Shown here: positions 40,276-49,002 of the stretch, piece after piece
How positions within the stretch are numbered: the first letter of the stretch is position 1
How the letters are laid out: each line of letters opens with the position of its first letter
NCBI GenBank assembly: GCA_050179685.1
Contig: JBFXEW010000005.1
Location: 157,390 to 221,389 of the forward strand
Source: GWE2-40-63 sp050179685
GTDB lineage: Bacteria; Bacteroidota; Bacteroidia; Bacteroidales; SZUA-534
DNA: 64,000 nucleotides
Direction: 5' to 3'
Translations under genes and position numbers: made by a program
Notes under the pieces: model-generated
What the model was told of the DNA's origin: nothing
What the model saw: only the letters and a program-made list of their open reading frames with translations
Database searches by the model: none

Positions 40276-40331
40276 TCTATTATTGGTTTTTCGGTTTCAA
40301 AGATAAAGCATCATAAACAAATAATTCGGTA

Positions 40332-41108
40332 CTACCAATCTTTTTGTGTTGTGCGCTTTTTTGGCTGCACTTTTTGCTTCTGCACTTTTTCCTGAACCTC
40401 TTTTTCATCGTTTTGCAGTGCTTCCAAAATTCGCAGGGCATCTTCTTTTGAAATTTGTTGCTCCTGATCCTGGGCTTGCTGCTGTTGTTCCTGCTGATTT
40501 TGTTGCTGTTCCTGCTGTTGTTGTTGCTGTTTTTCCTGCTCTTGTTCCTGCTGATCCTGATTTTGATTCTGGTTTTGCTGTTCGTCTTTGTTTTCCTGCT
40601 CGGGATTCTCTTTATCCTGATTCTGATCCTGCTGCTGGTTTTGCTGTTGCTTTAACTTGTCCTGAGCCCAAGCCAGGTTGTACTTGGTTTCATAATCATT
40701 GGGATTATTTCGCAGCGAATTTTTAAAAGCCTCAATAGCTTCGTTCAATTGGTTCGATAACAAATGAGCATTTCCTAAATTATGGTAAGCCATGGCCACT
40801 TGTTCCTTGTCGGGATTATGCATTCCGGCCGCTGCCATATATTGTTTGGCGGCCTCCTGGTGCTTGCCTTGTTTTAAAAGCGAATTGGCCAGGTTATAGA
40901 TGGCATTCCAATTGTTGGGTTCCACTTCCAAAGCCTTGCGGTATTCCACTTCGGCATTCTGATATTTTGTAGTATCAACGGTTACCGAATCAATTTTAGC
41001 TTTTTCGTACTCGCGGTTTCCATGCCTTATGTATTTGCGCTCCTGCTGGGCAAAAGCCATAACATGACTAAAAACTATAAACGAAATCAGGAAAAATATT
41101 CTAATCAT
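40332..41108 (-). CDS. batC: BatC: TPR protein with Gln/Glu-rich tail
   Basis: 258 residues. Signal peptide to FAQQE, then three TPR units (about 45-150: AEVEYRKALEVEPNNWNAIYNLA and the following units). Residues about 155-225 are a low-complexity stretch dominated by glutamine and glutamate. The tail (SKEDALRILEALQNDEKEVQEKVQ) is typical of BatC. The gene sits between batB and batD in the expected order. Confidence 0.9.
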   Translation of the reverse strand: MIRIFFLISFIVFSHVMAFAQQERKYIRHGNREYEKAKIDSVTVDTTKYQNAEVEYRKALEVEPNNWNAIYNLANSLLKQGKHQEAAKQYMAAAGMHNPDKEQVAMAYHNLGNAHLLSNQLNEAIEAFKNSLRNNPNDYETKYNLAWAQDKLKQQQNQQQDQNQDKENPEQENKDEQQNQNQNQDQQEQEQEKQQQQQQEQQQNQQEQQQQAQDQEQQISKEDALRILEALQNDEKEVQEKVQKQKVQPKKRTTQKDW

Positions 41109-41119
41109 ATCGCTTCCTC

Positions 41120-42175
41120 CTATTGCTTTTTAATTTCAAGTAAATTGCTATTAAAGATATTTACCGAACTCAGGCGTTTATTCTTTTTAAATAATATAAA
41201 AAACTCAATAAGAAGTATTAATAAAGCAAAGCCAACAAAATACTGAAACTGCTCTTCGTATTCGGCATAAGCTTTTACTTCCATTTCTGCTTTTTCCATT
41301 TGGTTCAGCTCGTCGAACAAGGCATTCAATCCGGTTTTGGTGTTGTTGGCCCTGATGTATTTTCCCCCACCCGAAACTGCAATTTTTTTCAACATGTCTT
41401 CATCCAGTCTCGAAATTACCACATTGCCCTGATTGTCGGTACGGTAATCTTTTTGGCCATATTGATTGTATTCGGGAATGGGAGCCCCTTTTGACAAACC
41501 CATTCCAATGGTATGAACTACAATACCTGCATCGTTGGCTGCTGTAGCCAAATCCACGGCATTTCCCTCATGGTTCTCACCATCGGTAATAATTATTAAA
41601 GCCTTATTTTTTTCTTCACTGGGAGTAAAAGCTTTTATTCCCAACTCAATAGCTGCACCAATAGCCGTTCCCTGATTATTAATCAATTTGGGCGTAATGG
41701 TACTTAAAAACATTTTGGCTGCTTCATAATCGGTAGTCATGGGCAATTGCACAAAAGCATCGCCGGCAAAAACCACCAGAGCCACTTTGTCGTTGTGCAG
41801 GCGGTCGACCAGTTTTGAAATAGCCCGTTTTGCATTTTCCAGACGATTGGGAGCAATATCTTCGGCCATCATACTGTTCGAGATATCGAGTGCAATAACC
41901 AATTCAACCCCTTCGCGCTTTATTTCCTTTAACTTGGTTCCAAACTGGGGACCTGCCATGGCAATAATGATAAGCATTAAAGCCGATTCCATTAAAATAA
42001 ACTTAAGCCAGGGCTTACTTAATGATGCCTCGGGAGTGAGTCCTTTAACCAAATCGGCATTTCCAAAGCTTTTCAGGGCATTTTTTCTGCGATACAGCGC
42101 TGTTAAAAAAATCAAACCCAGTATGGGCAGCGCCAGTAATCCGTATAAATATTCTATGTGTGCAAACTGAAACAT
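41120..42175 (-). CDS. batB: BatB: von Willebrand factor A membrane protein
   Basis: 351 residues. Two N-terminal transmembrane helices (about 8-28 and 58-75), a VWA domain with the MIDAS motif DISNS (D97, S99, S101), then a C-terminal membrane helix (FQYFVGFALLILLIEFFILF). It pairs with BatA, its paralogue 13 bp upstream. Confidence 0.92.
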   Translation of the reverse strand: MFQFAHIEYLYGLLALPILGLIFLTALYRRKNALKSFGNADLVKGLTPEASLSKPWLKFILMESALMLIIIAMAGPQFGTKLKEIKREGVELVIALDISNSMMAEDIAPNRLENAKRAISKLVDRLHNDKVALVVFAGDAFVQLPMTTDYEAAKMFLSTITPKLINNQGTAIGAAIELGIKAFTPSEEKNKALIIITDGENHEGNAVDLATAANDAGIVVHTIGMGLSKGAPIPEYNQYGQKDYRTDNQGNVVISRLDEDMLKKIAVSGGGKYIRANNTKTGLNALFDELNQMEKAEMEVKAYAEYEEQFQYFVGFALLILLIEFFILFKKNKRLSSVNIFNSNLLEIKKQ

Positions 42176-42188
42176 AATTTCAAAATTT

Positions 42189-43184
42189 TTAGGGAATATT
42201 TCTTAATAAGGTATTCCTCAAAACTACTTCGAAAACCAGAAGAATTCCGGCCAAAACCAAAAATGGCAGGTATTCTTCGTTTTTACGGCTGTATTCTTTT
42301 ACTTCGATTTTTGATTTCTCAAGTTTATCAATCTCGTTATAAACCTCTTCGAGTCTTTTGTTGTCGACTGCTCTGAAATAGCGACCATCGGTCATGTGAG
42401 CAATTTGCGACAGCACTTCCTCATCAATTTCCACTTCCATATCCTGGTACCTTTTTCTTCCAAATACATCGGTAACCGGATAAGGTGCCAGTCCTTGGGA
42501 ACCCACACCAATGGAATAAACCCGCACACCAAAAGTTTTGGCTATTTCGGCAGCCGTTAATGGAGGAACCTGTCCCTGATTGTTTACCCCATCGGTCATT
42601 AAAATAATTACTTTGCTAATGGCTTTGCTCTCACGTAACCTGCTAACAGCATTTGCCAGACCCAAGCCTATGGCGGTCCCGTCTTCAATCATACCGGGTT
42701 TTACATCGTTAATCAGGTTTATTAATACGGCATGATCGGTAGTTAAGGGGCATTGCGTAAAGCTTTCGCCCGAAAAAATTACCAGACCAATGAGGTCGTT
42801 TGGGCGTCCTGAAATAAAACGAATGGCATCCTGCTTTGCGGCTTCGAGCCGGTTGGGTTTAAAATCTTCGGCCAACATACTGGTCGAAATATCGAGGGCT
42901 AAAACAATATCAATACCTTCGGTTGATGTATTGCTCCAATTGTCGGTCGATTGTGGCCGGGCCAAAGCAATTATTAGCAAAGCAATGCCAAGCATGTGCA
43001 ATACCGGTGGCAGATGCCGTAAATAATATTTGTAGCTGTTGCGTACTTTCGAAAATCCTTTTACCGTTGAAAGCCTGATGGTTGCCTGATACTTGTCGTG
43101 TTTAAACACATACCAGGCAATTAAAGGAACCAGTACCAAAAGCAGGTAAAGTAAATTTGGATTTTGAAATGTTATGTTTTCCAT
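42189..43184 (-). CDS. batA: BatA: von Willebrand factor A membrane protein
   Basis: 331 residues with two N-terminal membrane helices (about 10-28 and 58-76), VWA domain with MIDAS DISTS (D98, S100, S102) and a C-terminal helix. Metal-dependent protein contacts with BatB and the MoxR ATPase are known features of such operons. It starts two bases after the preceding stop. Confidence 0.92.
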   Translation of the reverse strand: MENITFQNPNLLYLLLVLVPLIAWYVFKHDKYQATIRLSTVKGFSKVRNSYKYYLRHLPPVLHMLGIALLIIALARPQSTDNWSNTSTEGIDIVLALDISTSMLAEDFKPNRLEAAKQDAIRFISGRPNDLIGLVIFSGESFTQCPLTTDHAVLINLINDVKPGMIEDGTAIGLGLANAVSRLRESKAISKVIILMTDGVNNQGQVPPLTAAEIAKTFGVRVYSIGVGSQGLAPYPVTDVFGRKRYQDMEVEIDEEVLSQIAHMTDGRYFRAVDNKRLEEVYNEIDKLEKSKIEVKEYSRKNEEYLPFLVLAGILLVFEVVLRNTLLRNIP

Positions 43185-43186
43185 AG

Positions 43187-44215
43187 TTACTGTTGTTTTA
43201 TTTTGGCCGTATTCGTTTCTTTTGCTGTTTCATCACTTTCTTCTTCATCCCCGTCGCGCAGTACCTCGGTGATTTTGGTTTTATCAACAAAGCTGTAGGC
43301 AAAACGAAGGCTTTGCTCGTTCTCGTTGGCCAAAGTAGTTGCCTTGGCAAACTTTACAAAATCGGCGCGGACCAAAAGATCGAATAGGCCATCTTTCAAT
43401 TCCCTTTCAAGACTTGCTTCTTTTCGAAACGATTCAATTATCTGATCGGTGGTTGATTCCATGGCTGGAATCTCGAATCGATCTTCGATGTAGGTTCGAA
43501 CCACATCGGTTAGTTGCGAATAATATTCTTTTACCAGGCCTTTTTGCCACAATTTTTCGCTGCTCAATAAATCCAGATTTCGTAAGGCTATTAAATGCGC
43601 TGGTTCTTTTGGCTTTTCACTTTTTATCAATACCGGTTTTTTACGTACAAAACGCATAAACAACAGGTAAGCAATAAAAGCCAACAGCAAAATTCCAAAA
43701 CCAGCACCGGCAAAGGGTAAAACTTCCTGTAAGGTTAGCGGTGCTTCCATAGGTTTTTTTATGTCGGCAATAGATTCCCGGTTCACCGTATCGAGTGGCA
43801 TGGTCCAGACCTGAAAATATAATGGTAGGGTATGCAGGGTATCAATTAGGCCGGCTTTCGGAAAACCAATAACAAAATCCATGGGTGGAATAATATAAAA
43901 TCCACTATCGAAACTGGTTACCAAATAGCTTTGCGACAATTTATAACCATTGTCGGCCAAAGTTGTATCAATGGGTGAAATATCAAGAATCTCAAGGTTT
44001 TTAATCAGGGTATCGGAAAAAGCCGGAAAACTAACCATCAAACTGTCGGGAAATTGCGCCTCGAGCCAAACCCGGGTTTGATCGCCAATTAACATTACAT
44101 TGGTATCGATGCGCGCTTCGACGGTTACCTGTGCTTCAGCTTTGCTTACACTGAACAAAATAAGCATCACTGAAATTGCGATTAGAAACAGTTTTTTTAT
44201 AAAACAGTTATTCAT
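43187..44215 (-). CDS. Bat-operon membrane protein of 342 residues
   Basis: Signal peptide (about 1-29), a periplasmic beta-rich domain (30-160), one transmembrane helix (168-189) and a basic cytoplasmic region whose motif ALRNLDLLSSEKLWQKGLVKEYYSQ and helices resemble the DUF4381 and BatD tails. It is conserved in this position between DUF58 and BatA genes in Bacteroidota. It starts one base after the DUF58 stop, so the operon is tightly coupled. No individual function is known to me. Confidence 0.8.
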   Translation of the reverse strand: MNNCFIKKLFLIAISVMLILFSVSKAEAQVTVEARIDTNVMLIGDQTRVWLEAQFPDSLMVSFPAFSDTLIKNLEILDISPIDTTLADNGYKLSQSYLVTSFDSGFYIIPPMDFVIGFPKAGLIDTLHTLPLYFQVWTMPLDTVNRESIADIKKPMEAPLTLQEVLPFAGAGFGILLLAFIAYLLFMRFVRKKPVLIKSEKPKEPAHLIALRNLDLLSSEKLWQKGLVKEYYSQLTDVVRTYIEDRFEIPAMESTTDQIIESFRKEASLERELKDGLFDLLVRADFVKFAKATTLANENEQSLRFAYSFVDKTKITEVLRDGDEEESDETAKETNTAKIKQQ

Positions 44216-44216
44216 G

Positions 44217-45086
44217 TTATGCTCCTCTGTGTTTAAATAAATAAATCAAGGGTTTTACATAATCCTGATCGGTAGCTACTGAAGTATAATCAACACCGCT
44301 CATTCTAAAAGTCTGCTCAAGGCTGGCGGAATGATTTACCCACCAATCGGTATAAGCATTGCGAACTTTTTTACTGGAAGTATCCACCCATTTCAGCGCT
44401 CCAGTTTCGGCATCGACCATTTTAACCAGACCCATTTTGGGCAGGTTGGTTTCACGCTCATCGAAAACGCGTAGCCCAACAATATCGTGTTTGCGATTTG
44501 CAATGGTTAATGCATCTTTAAAACCCGAATCGATAAAATCGGAAATTATAAATCCAATGGAGCGTTTTTTTATGGCATTGGTCAAATACTCGAGTGCAGC
44601 AGAAACATTAGTCTGCTTGCTTTGCGGTTCAAAATTAAGCAACTCCTGAATAATCCGTAAAATGTGCTTCCTTCCTTTTTGCGGAGGAATAAACTTTTCC
44701 ACTTTATCACTGAAAAGGATAACTCCGATTTTATCGTTATTCTTAATGGCTGAAAACGACAATACGGCTGCTATTTCAGTCATCAGTTCATGTTTGTATT
44801 GGTTTTGTGTTCCAAAATTCTTTGAACCACTCACATCGACCAGCAACATAACCGTTAATTCGCGCTCCTCTTCAAATATTTTAACATACGGATGATTAAA
44901 CCGGGCGGTAACGTTCCAATCCACATCGCGGATGGCATCGCCGTACTGGTATTCGCGCACCTCGCTAAAGGTCATACCTTTTCCTTTAAAAGCGCTGTGG
45001 TACTCACCGGCAAATATCTGGTTCGATAAACCGCGGGTTTTAATTTCGATATGCCGTACTTTTTTTAATAATTCTGAAGTTTCCAT
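44217..45086 (-). CDS. DUF58 domain protein of the MoxR/Bat operon
   Basis: 289 residues, cytosolic. The DUF58 signature (GMTFSEVREYQYGDAIRDVDW, residues 38-57) is followed by a VWA-like fold with DVSGS at 84-88 (MIDAS). DUF58 proteins accompany MoxR ATPases and are proposed adaptors in protein-complex assembly. The gap to moxR contains five 7-bp tandem repeats. Confidence 0.9.
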   Translation of the reverse strand: METSELLKKVRHIEIKTRGLSNQIFAGEYHSAFKGKGMTFSEVREYQYGDAIRDVDWNVTARFNHPYVKIFEEERELTVMLLVDVSGSKNFGTQNQYKHELMTEIAAVLSFSAIKNNDKIGVILFSDKVEKFIPPQKGRKHILRIIQELLNFEPQSKQTNVSAALEYLTNAIKKRSIGFIISDFIDSGFKDALTIANRKHDIVGLRVFDERETNLPKMGLVKMVDAETGALKWVDTSSKKVRNAYTDWWVNHSASLEQTFRMSGVDYTSVATDQDYVKPLIYLFKHRGA

Positions 45087-45090
45087 TTTG

Positions 45091-45125
45091 TTTAGATTTT
45101 AGATTTTAGACTTTAGATTTTAGAC
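45091..45125. repeat. five tandem 7-bp repeats between moxR and the DUF58 gene
   Basis: Units TTTAGAT, TTTAGAT, TTTAGAC, TTTAGAT, TTTAGAC run head to tail immediately upstream of the DUF58 ATG (minus-strand gene). Confidence 0.8.
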
Positions 45126-45181
45126 TTGATATCGGTTTTAATGAACCAGTCCAAACTCTAATTTCGCCGGTCTAATATCCG

Positions 45182-46177
45182 TTAAGGTACTTCAACTGCA
45201 TTTAGTATTTCATTTATAATGTCTTCAGAAGTCAAGTTTTCGGCTTCGGCCTGATAAGTTAAACCAATCCGGTGACGCAACACATCGTGACAAACAGCGC
45301 GTACATCTTCGGGAATTACATAACCACGACGTTTAATAAACGCGTAGGCTTTTGAAGCTTTTGAAAGGTTAATGCTGGCACGTGGCGAACCACCAAAACT
45401 TATCATCTCTTTTAAATGAGGCAAACCATATTCGTCGGGATAGCGGGTAGCAAAAACAATATCTACAATGTACTTCTCAATTTTCTCGTCCATGTAAACT
45501 TCTTTTACCACATCGCGGGCTTTAAGAATGTCTTCGGTTTTAAGAATGGTAATTGGCTCGGGGAAGTTGCGGGCCATATTTTCACGAACAATCAAAAGTT
45601 CTTCTTCGCGTTTTGGGTAATTGATGATGGTTTTTAGCATAAAACGGTCAACCTGGGCTTCGGGCAGCGGATAGGTTCCCTCCTGTTCAATGGGGTTTTG
45701 CGTAGCCAAAACTAAAAAAGGTTTGTCCAGTTTAAATGTTTGGTCGCCAATGGTAACCTGTTTTTCCTGCATGGCTTCGAGTAAAGCACTCTGCACTTTT
45801 GCCGGGGCCCGGTTAATCTCATCGGCCAAAACAAAATTATTGAAGATGGGACCTTTCTTTACAGTAAACTCTTCTTTTTTCTGACTGTAAATCATGGTAC
45901 CAATCACATCGGCGGGCAATAAGTCGGGAGTAAACTGGATGCGGCTGAATCCGGCATCTACAATTTTTGCCAGGGTATTTATGGCCAGGGTTTTTGCCAG
46001 TCCAGGTAAGCCCTCAAGCAGCACATGGCCGTCGGAAAGCAAACCTATAAGTAAACTTTCAACCAGGTGTTTCTGACCCACAATTACTTTATTCATCTCA
46101 ATGTTTACCATGTCAACAAAGGCGCTCTCTTTTTGTATGCGCTCATTCAATTCTTTAATATCTACAATTTCGCTCAT
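45182..46177 (-). CDS. MoxR-family AAA+ ATPase
   Basis: About 331 residues. Walker A GLPGLAKT at 56-63, Walker B LADEINR near 117-123, sensor and arginine-finger region ATQNPIEQEGTYPLPEAQVDRF. It is a chaperone-like ATPase acting on VWA partners. I chose ATG 46177 (MSEIVDI); the seven-codon extension to 46198 lacks conservation-like character. It heads the nine-gene run moxR-DUF58-342 aa-batA-batB-batC-batD-batE. Confidence 0.93.
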   Translation of the reverse strand: MSEIVDIKELNERIQKESAFVDMVNIEMNKVIVGQKHLVESLLIGLLSDGHVLLEGLPGLAKTLAINTLAKIVDAGFSRIQFTPDLLPADVIGTMIYSQKKEEFTVKKGPIFNNFVLADEINRAPAKVQSALLEAMQEKQVTIGDQTFKLDKPFLVLATQNPIEQEGTYPLPEAQVDRFMLKTIINYPKREEELLIVRENMARNFPEPITILKTEDILKARDVVKEVYMDEKIEKYIVDIVFATRYPDEYGLPHLKEMISFGGSPRASINLSKASKAYAFIKRRGYVIPEDVRAVCHDVLRHRIGLTYQAEAENLTSEDIINEILNAVEVP

Positions 46178-46426
46178 AATTGTATTTTTAAGGTTCAAAT
46201 CGGTTTAACAATCTAATGGCTGATGCTTGTTTTATCAACAAGTGTTCCACTTAACAATTAACGTGCTAATATTGTCAATCCTTTCAAATTGACCTAACAA
46301 TTAACAGAGTTTAACGTACTTTAACATTTTTTTAACGGTAGTGTCCTTAATGCTGATATTTTGACAGGTTAAAAAAAGTGACCGGGTTTTAGTCAGGGTT
46401 TCGCCTTTTTTTCAATCTTTGTGCTT

Positions 46427-47191
46427 ATGAATGAAACACTTTATCGCTATTTTATAACGCTCGATTACAACGGCACGCCTTTTCATGGCTGGCAGATTCA
46501 ACCCAATGCACTTACTGTGCAGGAACTGCTTCAGAATGCATTTACCCATATCCTGCGCGAACCCATCCATCTCACCGGATGTGGAAGAACCGACACCGGA
46601 GTTCATGCCATTAATTTTGTTGCACATTTTGACAGTACCCTGCCTAATCTCGAAGAAAATGATAAGCTGATTCACAAGTTAAACCGTTACCTGCCGGCAG
46701 AAGTGCTGATTCATTCGCTAAAAAAAATGCATAACGAAGCGCACAGCCGTTTTGATGCCACTTCGCGAACCTATAAATACTATATTACCCAGGAAAAATC
46801 ACCTTTTTTGAATACTTTAAGGCATTATTATTATGGCAACCTCGATGTGGATGCCATGAATAATGCGGCCTTAAAACTTTTTGATTATATAGATTTTACC
46901 AGTTTTAGCAAAGTTGATACCGATGTAAAAACCAATAATTGCCAAATTAAAGAAGCTAAATGGATTGAGGAGAAGCACGAACTGGTTTTTACCATAACTG
47001 CCGATCGCTTTCTGAGAAACATGGTACGCGCCATTGTTGGAACCCTGCTCGAAGTGGGAAAAGGAAAATTAAGTGTCGAAGAATTTTGCCAGATTATTGA
47101 AGCGAAAGATCGTAGTGCTGCCGGTGCTTCTGTTCCCGGAAAAGCGCTGTTTTTGGTAAATGTAACCTATCCTTATCTGGTTAAAAACTAA
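46427..47191 (+). CDS. truA: tRNA pseudouridine(38-40) synthase
   Basis: About 254 residues. The catalytic aspartate is D56 in GCGRTDTGVHA, with FHGWQ, SRFDATSRTYKYYI and RFLRNMVRAIVG motifs. It isomerises uridines 38-40 of the anticodon stem. ATG 46427 is preferred to GTG 46421. The 3' end overlaps the convergent aroE stop by four bases. Confidence 0.96.
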   Translation: MNETLYRYFITLDYNGTPFHGWQIQPNALTVQELLQNAFTHILREPIHLTGCGRTDTGVHAINFVAHFDSTLPNLEENDKLIHKLNRYLPAEVLIHSLKKMHNEAHSRFDATSRTYKYYITQEKSPFLNTLRHYYYGNLDVDAMNNAALKLFDYIDFTSFSKVDTDVKTNNCQIKEAKWIEEKHELVFTITADRFLRNMVRAIVGTLLEVGKGKLSVEEFCQIIEAKDRSAAGASVPGKALFLVNVTYPYLVKN

Positions 47192-47925
47192 CTATTCCAG
47201 ATTTCCCAGGCTTTTTCGGCCTGATTTACCAGCATTTCGTAACCGTTTACAGCCACAGCTCCTTGGTGTGCGCACTTTTTCATAAATTGGGTTTCTTCCG
47301 GATTGTATATCAGGTCGAAAGCCAGATGTTCCGAAGAAACGGCTTCGTAAGGAAGTTCCGGAAAAGTGTTTATAAGCGGAAACATACCCAAAGGAGTTGT
47401 ATTAATTAGTAAAGGAGCATCAACAATGTGCTTACTGCTAAGTTCATGGTAAACAAAATCGCCTTTACTGGCATTTCGCGAAACACTTTTAAAATCGATG
47501 CCCAGTTTTTTAAGTACATAAATTACAGCTTTGGCAGCTCCTCCGGTTCCCAGCACCAAAGCCCGTGTATGATTAGGTTTTAAATACCTTTTCAACGAAA
47601 GTTCAAAACCATACACATCGCTATTGTAACCACTTAAGCGCGCTTTGTTTTTCTGATAGGTAATTTTTACCACATTAACGGCTCCCACTTTTTGGGCAGT
47701 CTCGTCCAGATGATGAATAAATGGAAGTACTTTTTCTTTGTAGGGAATGGTAACGTTTAAACCTTTAATAATTTGATCTTCAAAAATCTCGGGAAATTCA
47801 CCAATACTTTCTATGGAAAAATTCAGGTATTGTGCCTGAATGTTTTCGTTGGTAAACTTTTGCGTGAAATATTTTTGCGAAAACGACTGGGTTAAAGGGT
47901 AACCTACCAAACCATAAATGTCCAT
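47188..47925 (-). CDS. aroE: shikimate dehydrogenase
   Basis: 245 residues, at the short end of the family. Substrate motifs are YPLTQSFSQKYF (residues 9-20) and NVTIPYKEKVLPF (with the catalytic lysine). NADP-binding loop GTGGAAKAVIYVL and INTTPLGMFP are present. It reduces 3-dehydroshikimate in aromatic amino-acid synthesis. It begins two bases after the DUF368 stop, so the pair is co-transcribed. Confidence 0.95.
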   Translation of the reverse strand: MDIYGLVGYPLTQSFSQKYFTQKFTNENIQAQYLNFSIESIGEFPEIFEDQIIKGLNVTIPYKEKVLPFIHHLDETAQKVGAVNVVKITYQKNKARLSGYNSDVYGFELSLKRYLKPNHTRALVLGTGGAAKAVIYVLKKLGIDFKSVSRNASKGDFVYHELSSKHIVDAPLLINTTPLGMFPLINTFPELPYEAVSSEHLAFDLIYNPEETQFMKKCAHQGAVAVNGYEMLVNQAEKAWEIWNS

Positions 47926-47927
47926 GC

Positions 47928-48839
47928 TCAGGAATCTTTATTTTCTTCTTTTAATGCGCCCAAACTTTCGGTAACCCAAATGGTAGCAACTCCCAAAAGA
48001 ATTAAAACAACTGCAATCACCAATGAAGCATTCAGCTCAGGTAAAAACCAGTCGTAACCAACAGTCTTTATTTTGTCGCCAAAGGCTTCTTCTATTGAGG
48101 TTTTCCATGGCCATAGTATTCCCAGCGAACCAAGAATAAATCCGGTTAACGAAGCCAGTGTCTGGTTATGGAACCGTTTTAACAACCACGATAAAACGTG
48201 CGAAAAAGCAATCAAACCCAATCCGGCGCCAATAACTACCGGTATCAAAATATCGAAGCGTAAATCGTTAATGGCTGTAATCATTACCAGTTGGTAATTT
48301 CCTAATAATATCAACACAAACGAACCCGACAAGCCGGGGAGTATCATACTGCAAATTGCTACCACACCGCAAATAAGCAGATAGAAAAATGAATCGTTCT
48401 CACTTGCTGGAGTCATTAATGAAATACCCATAGCAAGGGCGGTTCCAATAATAAAAGTTACTACAACCGATGCATTCCACTGCCGGATGGTTTTTCCTAC
48501 AAAATAAACCGAGGCCAGCACCAATCCAAAGAAATAAGCCCAGATGTAAACCGGATAATTGGCGAATAAAAACTCAAACAAACGCGCTAACGAAATAATT
48601 GCAATGCCAATTCCTCCAAAAATATATACCAGAAACCAAAAATCGACATAGCGAATAAACTCCTTTATCTTTCCTGAAAAAAGCAATTTAAAAGCTTTAA
48701 CATCGAACGATTTAATGGCATTGATTAAACGTTCAAAAATTCCGGTAATCAGCGCAAGGGTTCCTCCGGAAACTCCGGGAATTACATTGGCGGCACCCAT
48801 GGCCATTCCTTTTACTATAAGTGAAACTATTTCCTTCAT
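47928..48839 (-). CDS. DUF368 (PopT-type) polyprenyl-phosphate translocase
   Basis: 303 residues with about eight to nine transmembrane helices and the family hallmark GAANVIPGVSGGTLALITGIFE near the start, plus a second inverted-repeat-like motif GVVAICSMILPGLSGSFVLILLG in the middle. DUF368 proteins (PopT) have recently been shown to recycle undecaprenyl phosphate across the inner membrane for cell-wall synthesis. Pairing with aroE looks like simple operon sharing. Confidence 0.88.
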   Translation of the reverse strand: MKEIVSLIVKGMAMGAANVIPGVSGGTLALITGIFERLINAIKSFDVKAFKLLFSGKIKEFIRYVDFWFLVYIFGGIGIAIISLARLFEFLFANYPVYIWAYFFGLVLASVYFVGKTIRQWNASVVVTFIIGTALAMGISLMTPASENDSFFYLLICGVVAICSMILPGLSGSFVLILLGNYQLVMITAINDLRFDILIPVVIGAGLGLIAFSHVLSWLLKRFHNQTLASLTGFILGSLGILWPWKTSIEEAFGDKIKTVGYDWFLPELNASLVIAVVLILLGVATIWVTESLGALKEENKDS

Positions 48840-48954
48840 TGGTTTACAATTTGCACCCCTGATTCATCCAGGGTTTGTTTCAATGTATTGGTATAAAATA
48901 TTTCTAATTAAAACTACTTTACACGTAAACTTCCGGTAAAATAATCAAATCACA

Positions 48955-48990
48955 AAAAAAAGGAGTAGCCTGAAACCACTCCTTGTTTTT
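48955..48990 (-). terminator. intrinsic terminator of the threonine-synthase-like gene
   Basis: AAGGAGT/ACTCCTT stem (48960-48966 with 48978-48984), followed on the minus strand by a T-run. It isolates the DUF368-aroE pair from the upstream operon. Confidence 0.75.
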
Positions 48991-49002
48991 GTTCCTTAAT
49001 GT

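Noticed and set aside
40346..40726. Leucine- and proline/alanine-rich open frames on the plus strand
   Set aside because: They are the antisense of the Gln/Glu-rich tail of batC.
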